Positions 1 to 11,800 of a stretch of 64,000 nucleotides of DNA are shown in pieces. The notes under the pieces were generated by a model, which was not told the DNA's origin, ran no database searches, and saw only the letters and a list, made by a program, of their open reading frames with translations. How positions within the stretch are numbered: position 1 is the first letter of the stretch; each line of letters begins with the position of its first letter. The DNA is taken from positions 1,102,501-1,166,500 of the forward strand of contig JAUIRK010000570.1 in the NCBI GenBank assembly GCA_030549495.1, read 5' to 3'. A program made the position numbers and the translations under genes. The stretch is from Nectonema munidae. Lineage: Eukaryota > Nematomorpha > Nectonematoida > Nectonematidae.

Positions 1-1410
1 CGGGTAGGGAGGGCACACAAATTTACGTATCTATCACTTATAAATAAAGTAAAATTCTCATGTGAAATATAATATATATTTTTTAAAAAAAAATATGTAT
101 AATGAAAATAAAATACTATATTGAGAAAAAAATCGTTCGTCTTCTTAAAAACTAATAGAGCTATAATGAATGTTGATTTAAGAAAACGACAATCAATGAT
201 CCATTTGTTAAATATTTCTGTAATTGTAAATTGTTTTTAACAAAGGTCTGAATGATATGAAAATAATTTTTTCAGCATCGATTTTCATGGTTTTTAATGT
301 GCTGGATATTTAAAAGATTTTATAATAAATCAATAATTTCTGCATTTTTAGTGAGTTTAACTTTGAATTTTTTGATATTTTGAAATCAACATATATCTTT
401 AACGAAAAAATGAAAGGGTTTATTTGTACACTCTTTTTAGTCTAGGCTAAATTTAGGTAGGTTTTATTTCATTACTACTTCATCAAAAATAAATATACCC
501 CTGATATTTATCCTTTCTTTGTTCAAATCTATCTCAAGTTACTCTTGCAAATCGAATAATTACAGCCAGACGCCAGCTACGGCCAATAATGAAGATGTTA
601 ATGTTGGAATTGTTCCACAACACTTACCACTCGGGTATTTTTCATCAATGTTTGGCATATCTTAACGTCCAGCAGTTTAAGATCCAATCTATTTCGCTCT
701 CGCACAGCCTGCTGCTCCTGAGCCTGCAATATCTCCAAACTTAGGATCGAGAAGATGCTGCCAAAGATATACTTACTGCTCTGCGCCCAACTTTAATGCA
801 GCACAACATTAATTTGCCTTCGGGAGCGAAAATTTCCTTTCCTGACACATCACACTGGATGATTGAGAAACCGAGGTATACACCATTTTTCTTATGGATC
901 TAGCAAAGACAGAGCTGCTGATAGCTTGAAGAATCTACACACCTGCATTTCGCGTCCCAAAAGATTTTGCATTAGTTCGACTAAAAAAGGCGTGGTAGAA
1001 CCTGTGATGGGCAACCTAAATTTGCATCACCTTAATGATACACACACAGCTGTTTGAATGCTTAAAACAGAGTCAATTAAACATAAAGGATAAAATCAAT
1101 GATCTTTTACAGAAACAGAAACACACACTTTAGATGTGCTTTTAATTGATAAAATTTAATCATTAAAGATTTTCATTTGTGATATTTTTATTTCTAAACA
1201 TTCCTCTTGTGTTGCGCTGCAAGTGAGCGTAGATCTTGTCCAGGGGCAATAATTTTCTATAAGTAAGAGTTGCTTTTTATAAAACATGTATGCTGATCGC
1301 ATTATAGGATGTAATGATCATTCGAATACAGGATAATGTAAGATAAGAGAATAAAAGAGCGAATGTAGACTTTCGAGTCAAACATCATGCCAAGTTGGTC
1401 AGAAATTCCT
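1..1410. other. Non-genic A+T-rich DNA with one GC-raised block
   Basis: No gene is recognisable. The block from about 545 to 1075 is clearly richer in G+C than its surroundings and has short protein-like runs on the plus strand (for example PATANNEDVNVGIV near 565), which suggests remains of a coding sequence, probably from a mobile element, but no family could be named. The rest is low-complexity A+T-rich sequence. Confidence 0.35.
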
Positions 1411-1700
1411 ATCAAAAATATTTTACAAACGATATGATAGCTATATAATAATAATAATCTTTTGTATCAATATGCACACAATAACTAAGCAATGTTTATC
1501 ACAGTGTCTCAATTGTTGTATTTTTGAGCAAACACAGGATGGTGATCCATCAGCTTTTTCTCATCTTCTCTCGCAGTGATTCTATTTCTCTTTCCGTCTC
1601 CCCTGTTTTTCTCTTGCGCTTTCTTTGCTAAAACTCAATCACCCAAGCTCTCATTCAGAATTTTTTTCGTCCTTTTTGGAAGACGCTTGAAAGTTCGCCC
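1411..1700 (+). repeat. Dispersed repeat, copy 1
   Basis: This segment matches 42099-42430 in direct orientation over about 300 bp. Shared landmarks are ATCAAAAATATTTTACAAAC, the stretch TATTTTTGAGCAAACA and a pyrimidine-rich TCT/CTC tail. There is no coding potential in common. It is an interspersed element of unknown class; the pyrimidine-rich 3' part differs in length between the copies. Confidence 0.7.
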
Positions 1701-1959
1701 CTGATCTAGTCTTGCTAGCCATTTCAGCTTTAAAAGGTGAAACTGTCAATAAAACCTTGCTTTTAAACAGCGCCACAAAAAAGAAAATTTTGTTTTAAAT
1801 CTAACATGAAAATCTAATGTAAAAACAGTATCATTTAAATTATATTATTTAATGTGCAGGACAGTTACAGACATATTTTTTAATACAAGTGCAGCGAAGA
1901 TGCAAAAAATTAAATAGGATGGGCGGGTGAAACAAAATTTTTACAAGCCGCATAGGGTT

Positions 1960-2125
1960 TTAATGTCTATGATGATACAATTTATATACAGCTTCCAAGT
2001 GACTTAAATTCAAAAGGGTATAACTATGGTATATGTAACTAAATTTCGATTTTTTGAAAAGTTGGGTTTTGAAATTTAATTGATTTTGTAAATAAAATAT
2101 ATTGTAGTCTGGCAAAACCATGTAG
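1960..2125 (+). repeat. Dispersed repeat related to 60290-60500
   Basis: Same order of motifs as at 60290-60500: a (G)ATATAACT-type segment, then GGGTTTT(G/A)AAATTT, a TTTTGTAAATAA segment and TAGTCTGGCAAAA. The copies are diverged, so the element is old. It ends in the CTGGCAA motif that also sits in hairpins at 2105, 20694 and 39353. The family was not recognised. Confidence 0.5.
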
Positions 2126-2190
2126 GTTGTGTATCCTTCTATGTTTCATATACTATTTTGTGTTGTTCCCGTGGTCTTGTCAGACCACTA
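2105..2190. repeat. Hairpin of CTGGCAA-type repeat ends
   Basis: TAGTCTGGCAAAACCATG at 2105-2122 is answered by an imperfect inverted copy at 2170-2190 (TAGTGGTCTGACAAGACCACG when read on the minus strand). The same motif recurs at 20694-20737, 39353-39529 and 60481-60496, so it is probably the terminus of a common non-autonomous DNA element. Confidence 0.5.
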
Positions 2191-2907
2191 ATAAAAAAGG
2201 TGTTCCTTTAAACTAAATATTGTTGCAAAATTAAGATGTTCTTAGAAATGGCAAAAAAATTAACTCGTTTTATGTATTGTTGAGGTCAAGGAGTGATGAT
2301 TGAATGAGACTTTGCGTAATAACATTCAAGTTTCGAGTGAATCAATTCTCAATCAAAACATGTCTTTCTGAACTAATCATTATAACTCCTGTAAAATGAA
2401 GTTTAAGGTTGTGAAAACTCAACTTTGTTAGAAATGCCGCCAAATTCAATAACTCTTTTAACCTTAGCAGGACGGATCTTTTTTTGGCAACTCCAACTTC
2501 CATCATCAAAACTTCAATTTCAAAATCTATAATCCATATCATATTTAGACTGGAATAAAGTTTCATCCTGTATAAAAATCTGCATTATGGGTATACAGAA
2601 CAAGAAAAAACATTTTGAGTATTTTATAGATGGCGTTAAACACTTTGAATAAAAACACGTCAAATGGTCAAAAAATTTTATTTTTGAAATTAATTGAGTA
2701 AAGTTAATTCATCAGAGAATTAGCAGTTAATTACAGTACACACAATATGAACAGATATATATGTATATAATATATACATGTGATGTAATGCACGTTTTAA
2801 ATGTAAATTATTTGATGTAAGTAAAAAGCTTGTGCACTCATGAAAAAGCGATGTAATTCATAGCTAGAATTGTATGCTATAAAAATATAAAATTTTAATC
2901 CTATAAT

Positions 2908-3960
2908 TCATAATTGGGTTTTACAGTTATTAGACAAAAATAAAGTATGCTCTTTGCATATGAACTTCCCACATAAACTGCATTTTCTTGTTCCCCCTTT
3001 TCTAGGCTTGCAATTAGTAGAAGAACAGCGTCCTCTTAGAGTAGATGATGTAACAGTTTCACTAGTACTGGTGAAACCGTAAAAAGATAACAAGTTCCAA
3101 GTAGATAAACGAGTAAATTAATTTTGGCTTATAATTACCATAGACTTTTCGGCTAAAAGTAAAGCTAGATGTCTTATAAAACATTTATTTCTCCTTTTAC
3201 AAGAGGAGGATACGCACTCGAATCGTTTGCGTTCATAATTACCCAGCTATTATTAGCAGCAATGCCAAGAGAGTTTGTGAAAATAGCAACTGGCCATTGT
3301 CTCGATGCTTTATAATAACTATAATTTCTAACCATCCTGTTGAAACATCAACTCCTCACTTATATTTATTATAGTCTAGGATTGTTTGAGGCTTTTTTTG
3401 GTCCTAACGTATCAATTCTTGAAAGGTGTTGACTAGACAACACATAAACAGGCTTAAATTTTTTTGGAATGTTTCTGGGGAATGTAAATTGTAAACCAGG
3501 AACTTTGTGTAAATAAAAATCTACTCTCACATTCACTCAATCCCAAACCTTTCAAATGTCCCGGCCGTATAATATGTGAAATGAACCTTCAATTGCTTCT
3601 AACCGTAGCACAAATCGTATTGTTTTTACTTTTAGCCCACTCACACAATTCATGAGACTTAAAAAACCGATCTACATAAATGCCAGAGGGTAAACAAGAA
3701 AAAGAAACCAATCTCTTGACAATATTAGCTGATTTAAAATATTCCCTATTCAATAGGCTACTCTGATATACTTCACCTGAAAATAACATAAAACTCGTTG
3801 AGTCAGTGGTATACTTTCATTCCATACTTAACTGGCTTGAGGGGTCCTATACTTTGATAGGCGATCTCCCTCTATAATTGACAAGTTGCTCATAAATAGT
3901 TACCCAGATAGCTGGTGACCAATACTTATGATAATTTTTAAAAAAAAAATTGAATGCATC
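2908..3960 (-). mobile_element. piggyBac-type transposase remnant (copy 1)
   Basis: Minus-strand fragments follow the order of a piggyBac (DDE_Tnp_1_7) transposase. From the N-terminal side they include an EGDRLSKYR-like piece near 3850, IYVDRFFKSHELCEW with NNTICATVRSNR (3589-3720), then YNKYKSGVD-like and RQWPVAIF...LGIAANNSW segments (3170-3400), and finally the C-terminal cysteine-rich finger CSLCGKFICKEH (2908-3000). The frames are disrupted several times, so no intact protein can be made. A related copy with VVDRFFMSYELCEF lies at 23098-23735. Neither end with a TTAA duplication could be fixed. Confidence 0.8.
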
Positions 3961-4365
3961 TTACGGGTCAGAAATATTCCTTTCTCTCCTTGAATCAAAT
4001 CTTATAAAAGTGCGGATGAGAATGAATAAGTCCTTACTAATTGCAGCTTTCGAAAAAGGAGTTCCATATTTTTCAGAAAAAAAGATTCTTGACATTGATC
4101 TGTTGGTCTTTTGATTCACCTATATACAAGATACAAGCGAAGTAAGCTTATAAATCCTCGATGGAGAATCTTTCATATACATTTTTGAGATTTCAAATAA
4201 ACCATTTGGATTTCTACAAAAAAACACACACTTTTTGTACGTATGAGCCTAAGTAAAATTTTACCTTAAGTCCTATTTCATTCTTTCTCTGATACATACA
4301 TAAATGTGGTTCATCATACTCTCACTGAAAAAATACTTAAAATTTACACCCGATCTTTCAGATTT

Positions 4366-4782
4366 TTAGCACCACCTTTGGAACTGGTGTAGAAGAAATG
4401 ATGTTGGTTGATGATCTTCTTCCTTGAACTTCTTTTGATTTCCAAAGAACTCTGTTCCATCTGGCGCTCTCTGTGAGTTTCTTTCTCCCTCTTCTATTTC
4501 TTGATCTTCTTCGCTGGAATTTGAACCCATACGTTCACAGTCAGGAAAGAAATCTGAACGAGAAATTTCTCCTTCAAAAAGACTACTTGTATCAAAGCTT
4601 GAAGAGCTTCTCATCGCACAAAAGAACAAAGATCGAGGAAATGAATGATTGAAATGAATATCAATACACAAATGACGTGTAACAAATTTTCCAGGTTTGT
4701 TCACCTCAACGTTCCATAAATTCTGTTGTAGCGTATTCTTATCCAAACACAATATGAATATTTTGTTTGAATTTATAAACAA
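4366..4782 (-). pseudogene. Hypothetical ORF, possibly piggyBac N-terminal region
   Basis: An uninterrupted 138-codon minus-strand frame with an acidic, serine-rich middle (SNSSEEDQEIEEGERN). It lies just upstream of the piggyBac remnant on the same strand. Acidic, low-complexity N-termini are common in piggyBac transposases, so it may be that part, but no conserved motif was seen. It could also be a chance ORF. Confidence 0.3.
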
Positions 4783-5721
4783 AACTTTTTTGTTCTTGAA
4801 GCCAGTATTACGAGAAAGTAGTTCCTTGAATCCTCTATTGTTTCATAATTAATGCACAGTAGTGTACATCACATATGATACGAAGAGAGTATCATATAAC
4901 AATTCTCTTTATATATGTTGCGAGGTATTCAATCAGGCAAATAAATAACCAATATCTGTTTAAACCACCACTAGTTTTTTTTTATGAAAAACTATTGTCA
5001 GAACTTATTTTGTGGTCGGCGATTATCAAGCGCAATTATGAAATAGAGCAGCATGATTTTATAGAAGAAAACCTTCCACTATTCTATAGAGGTTTACATC
5101 AGATGTAAAAAAGCGGTATACTTTGTAGGATTGAACGATTTGAAGTTACTGACATTTATTATAAAAACCAAAAACTGGAGAGTGCTCTATATAGAAAATC
5201 GGAAATACATCAAATAACCATAGTATACTCCGTGGGGTTTTGGTTTTTATTGTGATAGTTGAAAAAAACAGAATTTTTTCACCTAATTTGTATTTGTTGA
5301 AAGATGTCGTATAAGCTTAAATAAACTGGCTATTTTTTGAAGTAAAATGTTAATAATTATGACTTATAATTGTGTTATCTAACAATATGATCATAATTTC
5401 TACAAAAAAGCATGGTTTATGGAGATTATAGATGGCGTTAATTCCTATGTTTGTGTAAAGATTATTCTGACAGAAATGACCATCTTCGTTTTGTTTCATC
5501 TCTAGGTATATAAAAAAATAATAAAATACATAATATTTTTGTATAGGTTTGATATATTCAATTCTAAGTAAAATGAGTTTGATTTAAACTTTATATTTGC
5601 CAAATGGAGAAAGAAATATAGAAAGAGGGAGTTTCTACATGTCACTTTATTACACAGGAATTATAAAAATGTATCATTTTTACACATCATCAACAAAAGT
5701 TATAATTATATACGGTATTGT
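4783..5721. other. Spacer without recognised feature
   Basis: A+T-rich sequence between the piggyBac remnant and the 3' end of the fibrillarin gene. A short phrase ATAGATGGCGTTAA near 5427 also occurs near 2626, hinting at a shared old repeat. Nothing else is supported. Confidence 0.4.
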
Positions 5722-5727
5722 TTTATT
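5722..5727 (-). promoter_or_regulatory. Candidate polyadenylation signal of fibrillarin
   Basis: AATAAA on the minus strand, about 100 nt past the fibrillarin stop codon. It is the nearest perfect hexamer seen, but in A+T-rich DNA such hexamers are frequent, so the assignment is tentative. Confidence 0.35.
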
Positions 5728-5828
5728 TAAAAAAAAATTAAAACTTTATCAAAGCTATTTTCATATCTTTTTAGGAGGAGGCCTTAAAAAACAAAAATAA
5801 ATTTCAGTGTTGAGTTTTTTTTAATTAT

Positions 5829-8800
5829 TTATAACCTGTAAACGCCAACAATCACACAATGGTCGATTTCATATGGCTCCAGTGTAATTTGTTCTATAGG
5901 TTTAAGTTGGTCTGCTTGAAGCTTTTTAACTTCCCCTGCAAAAACGGCTTCTGGTTCAGCAGTTGAATCGATGCAATTTGCCTTAAAAATAAAATAAATT
6001 TTAATTAAAAGTTTTATATATTTAAATTCTTTATAAAAGGATGTCAATTATTCCTATAAAGAACAATATACATTTATTTATCGTTGCATGTTAATATCCT
6101 AATCTAACTAAAATACATATGTGAAAGGTGCATATTTTCATTTATTTGTAAAATTGCGGTAAGCTTATAAAATTTATAACATGCAACAAAAATCACTTTC
6201 CTAAAATAAGGACCTAATTTTATGTAATAAATTCTCATTATCATACAATTTTGTTTCAGATAGAAAACATTACCCCAATAAAAAGTTATACTTTTCAGAA
6301 AATGCATACCTTACAATGACATCTCCAAGACTTCTAATACTTTTCTTTGTCTTAAATTTTTTGACTGTTAGTAAGAAATAAAACAAAGTTAAATTACGCT
6401 CCTTGGGAGTAAATGTTTTGCATATCAAAGTTTACTTCAGCTATAAAAAGTGCATAAACATCTAAAAATAACTTCACTTTCTTAAATCATTTTTTAATTA
6501 CAATCCGAAAAACAAGTTCATATACTCTAAGAACTTCATGGAAAAAATTATCTATTATACTAAGAAATTCATGATTATTTAAGATTGAGGCTAAAAATTA
6601 AAAATTCCACAAAAAAATTCCAGCTGTGGTCTAGGGATAGTATATTTAAATGAAAACGAAAGAAATACAGGACTATTAAAAAGGTAGCGGGCAAAAAACC
6701 AAAAACTTTTTTAAAAACTATATTTTGTATATTCCCTCTGCTTTGTTATTTTATTAAGTTAGCACTAATAGAGATCGTCTAAATTATTACCTAGTCTTCA
6801 AGTTCCTTTAAAAATTAAGCACGCCAATGTTTTGAATTTAAATAGCACGAACTTAAAAATAAAACATCATGATCCAATTTCCCATAAAACATAGCGATAA
6901 AAGTACATTAAAATGATTATTTAATCAAAGCCAATAATATCCCAACATTTACCGTAGAAATAAAATCGTATTTGGATTCTCTGCTCACGATATAAATTCT
7001 AGTTATATGCATACTTGAGCAAAAGTAGTAAAGAGGGTTGAAATGAACAGTTCTTACTTTAATTGAAATTATGTAGTGGCCATTGTTTTTAAGAAAGAAT
7101 TGAGCGTTAAGAGCAAGAATACGAGATTGATCTGGTTGAGCGACATCCTGAAATACTGTGTCAACCATACCAACAAGCTGGCGATATTTATTGGGGTACC
7201 TTGCATCTTCGATTATAGGCACAATATTTTTTCTTTTTTGAGCAACTGACAAAAGGTCTCTACCTGAACGATGAGAAAACTCCACAGCATATACAATACC
7301 TTCCTAATTATACAAAACTATTAAGTTATAAATGTCCTATTAAAGAAGGAAAAAATAGATACTGGACCGACAATGTCAGAAACATGAGATACTGTGGTTC
7401 CAGAAGCTGCCCCCAAGTACAAGACAGAAGAACCAGGCGAAATCCATAAATCATCAATTCCGCCCAAAATAGCTGCTGCTATCTTAGATCTGTAAGGATT
7501 CCATGTACGATACTCTATTTTCTCATCTCCACTCTTGTAAAAATAAGTAAAAAAGTTAGTACGTTAAATATATAACTTAAAAGCTAATTATAGTTAAATT
7601 TTATTAAATAAAAATTGATATGCGACAAATAAAGGAGTACAGGACAATTTTATTTCGTTAAACTATAATAACCAAAAATTGTATTAAATTGCCTGCGTTA
7701 GGAACGCAAAATCATCAGGTGATAGCTTTTATACAGGAGAAAATTTGAGTCCTTAAATTAACAGTTTGTTGTAGATGGTTGAATCAAAAGTTAAACATCA
7801 AATGAGTACAACATATAATCCGAATTTATCATAAAGCAATATATCAAAAAATCTTTCTAGCTACAACTTTTTATCAGAATATAAGTCAGGGTAGGGATTC
7901 AAATGATCTATAACAAAAGATTGATTCAACCGTTAAGATGTGCATTTTTTAACTATAGTAAGAGATATATTGTTTTGCGATAAATATTGTGAATTTTTTT
8001 TATATTGTTTTGCCATAATGTATCACAAATGGTTACAATTTATATAATTATATAATAAATTTATAATAATAATTTGATATGTGCCTCTTTAAACTGAAAT
8101 AATTATAAAGATACAATTATCAAAAAAAGAGAAACTCGATAGTGACCATCCTTTGAACCGCATAACAAAAGGATTGGCAGGCTTTTGGTGAAAGGACGGG
8201 ATTTAAAAATTTAAACCTGGATAACATGGAATAGTAAAATCAGGGGTGCACATCCTCAAAATTTAGGGGAAGAACTTTTTTATATATATAATTTTCAAAA
8301 TTTATTATAAATCAATTTTTGTCCAATGAACACACCACCATTATTACCCGACAATATACACGCACTGTAAGCTTTCAATCCCACCACAACTGCACAGATT
8401 TTATGAAGTCAAATGACCTTGTTTGTAATTCTGATTGCATCAACCTTCAAGTTGAGTGGTTTTCATACTGGAGTGAATCTGGAGGACACTGAGTGAATCG
8501 TTTTTAGTAAAATATTGCACTCATATTTGGTCATTTGCCATTTTTAGCAATAAATCAAATTTAAAAAGAATAAATAAGTTAGTCTTTGAATAGAGTACTA
8601 TTTTTTCTTTTATAGCTTTTCAGGCCTAATTTGTAAATGTGGATTTTTCTTAGTGGCTAAAAAATAAAATAAAATATGACGACTCAAACTTGAAATTCTT
8701 CTTCTAAAGTGAAGGGTTCTGAAGTGTTAGCATCCACTTTTCTAAAGCCCGTCAAATGAAGCTTGCGCTGGTAATGAAGCACTCGAGTTCGTTAAACAAA

Positions 8801-11800
8801 ACTTTTGGCTGAACGATTGCACACATTCATGTTTGATAAATAACATAGGAATGTTTTTGCAAAATATTAAGTATCGTTTGAAAAGTTTCAAAAAATATCT
8901 GTTGTCAAAAAGTCCCACAACATAGCAGAACAGTTGATATTACCTTGCTGCAAAGATATTTTGAATGTGCTAAGAAGTTCTGAAGTTGTAAAGTTGAAGC
9001 ATATATTCCTGTCAAACGATACCGTTAAAAGGCTAATAAGAGAGATGTTTGATGACATGCCAGCCGTGGTTTTATTGATACGGAATTCGATTTTCAACAT
9101 TTTTGCTCAGATTGATGAAACGATGGATGCTGCAAATTTATATCAGCCTTGCGTTTACGTACAATATGAATATGACAAGAACTTGGTAGACAATTTTTTA
9201 TTTTGCGAAACTCAGCATTAGAACTGCGAGAGAAACATTTGACAAAGTGACAATTTTTTTTTACAGAGGATGGTTTAAGTCGGGATCAGGCTAGGCAAAA
9301 ATCTCCAGATGTAATTGGTACCCAGTACGCCGAGCCATAAAACCATACCCGATGAGTTGAAAAATGTTTTCAATGAAGTCATTAAAACAGTGTATTTCAT
9401 TAAAGCAAATGCTTCAAATCTTGTTTGTTTTCAATTTAAATAACTCTTGCTGCACTCAAACGTGAGGTGGTTTTCCAAAGGAAAATTTTCCAAGCGAAAC
9501 TATGGAAATAAATCCAGCAATTTCTGAAAGGCAAAACAGAAATGCATGTAAAATTTTCTGATATCAGTTTTCATATTTGAATATATGAATTCCTTTGACC
9601 TTGGGCTGCAAGGAAAAGAAATCAAAGTACTCCATTGTAATAAAAAATGACATCTTTTGAAATGAAGCTGGAATAATTGCATTCTTTGATAAGAGAAATT
9701 TTGCTCGATTTTCGAACATATTTGTTGATGAAAATTTATTAATAAAAATGTCCTGGAAACCATAAAACACCGTGTAGCATGTCAAGAAATTTCTCTATAT
9801 TTTCTTAATCTACAAAAATTTGAAAAATACTATCAATTTATCAAAAACCAATTTATAATCATCATTAGTAATCTGGCCTTAACTCCGACATCGCCTGATC
9901 CCAAGTCCAGGGTGCGAAAGGAGGGTTGGCGTCAGGAAGGGCATCCGGTCATAAAACCATTGCTCCAACAAAACCTTATGGATACAAACGAATAAAAATT
10001 GAGATGGGCATGACATGTAGAGAAACGGGATGATGAAGATTGGATAAAGAAGGTAATAAAAATGGAGATTGATGGAGGAAGAAGCGCGGTAGACCTCGTC
10101 TGAAATGGAAGAATGCAATTGAAAAGGATATGAGTATGTACGAAATCGACATAAAGGATAGAGATAGATGGAAGAAAGCGATGGAAAGTTTGAAGTTTGT
10201 ATCCATAAGGAAGGTGCACCCTCCAAAGAGGACAACCCACCTTCTAAAACAAAATGAATGATGATTATGATGATGATTAGTAATCTGGCCTCAAAAGACT
10301 TCTTAATTAAAGAACAGTTAATTATGAAAGGTGCATTGGCCAAGACAGCCAAATTTAGACAAACTGGGTTAGAAAAAGGTGCCATCCATCCCATTGAGAT
10401 TTGGATTGTCCATGCAATTTTTGAATAAACAATGGTGTCGATTTTTAGTACAGTAGTTTATATGGTGATTTATTTTTTTAATGAGACACCGAGCTATTAA
10501 AAAATTATAGTTAGACAGCTTCGCCGAATTTTTTTTGAATGTTTGTGAATAACTCTTCAAGCTCAACAAGGGAACAAAAACATTCATATATGATAGATCA
10601 CTACTCATCAGATGAAATTAAGTCTTTATCTCTCCTTATTGCCATTTACCAGTTATTGAAACAGATGGTCACAGGCTACTTGTATAGTCTATTAGATATG
10701 GTATACTTTAAGCAAAACTGATTTTAATTGGCCAGGGAATATAAGAAAGTGTATACATTTTCAGATGGCAAAATATATCCCAGGGGGCCTAGCTAGAGAT
10801 GTATCGGATGTGAATTTTTTCAGATCCGCGGATTAGATTTGACGTCCGAGCAGATGCGGATGAAAAAAAAATTTTTATGCGGATGCGGATATTAAATGTT
10901 TCAAAAATTACATGTTTTCAAATTTTTTCACTATTCGATTTCATTCATTTTTCTTTTTTTTAATTCAACAATAAAGAAAAATATAAATCACACTAAATAA
11001 AAAAATTTATTTACAATAATTATAGTTTAAGACGGGTAAGTTTTTCTTAATAAATAAGTTTTTCAACTTTTTCTCCCAATAGCCTTTTTCTCCCAATAGC
11101 CTTTTTCTTTTGTCATTATAAATATTTCCAGCCGTACTGAAAAGCTGTTCGCTTTGAACAGTGCTAGGAGGACAAGTGAGATATTGACATGCAATTTTGG
11201 ATAAAATGGGAAATTGTTCTTCTTTGATTTTCCACCAATCCAAGCTTTGAATAGTTTTTTTGATACCTCATTATTTCTTCATTACAAACCACATTATCTT
11301 CTTTTTCTTGCTCGTTTTCTTCTTCACTGTTAGAATTTAAAATAGAATCCATCACTTGGTTCAAAGAAGTATAAACTTCATCAGCACTTTTCCTCATTTT
11401 TTTGCAGCTTGACACTTTACTTTCATTGCCATTGTTATCGAGTTTATCCTCATCATATAAATTTAAAAGAAAATTTTTCACTTTATTTGTTACTTCAAAA
11501 TCGGTAAAAAATTTACTTTTAAATCTTGGATCAGGAAAAGTTTCATTAGGCATTATATTTTTAAAAATTGTGTTGTCTATGACTTGCACAATGTGCTTCT
11601 GTTTATGTGTTTCTGTCTTCCCCTCTCTCTCTCTTTTACTCTTTTTTGTATCTCTCTGTTATCTCCTCCTTCCTATCTTGTAATTACTGCAATATGATGT
11701 GGAATGGTGTGCATTGCTCGTGTGCGACTCATTTTGACGACATCTTTCAAATGGAGCACAGTTCCAGTGGAATCGATATATTATATTATTTGAGAGAGCA

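Noticed and set aside
9879-10394. Long minus-strand ORF of 171 codons
   Set aside because: Antisense of the LINE 3' end, whose plus strand carries the recognisable RT tail.
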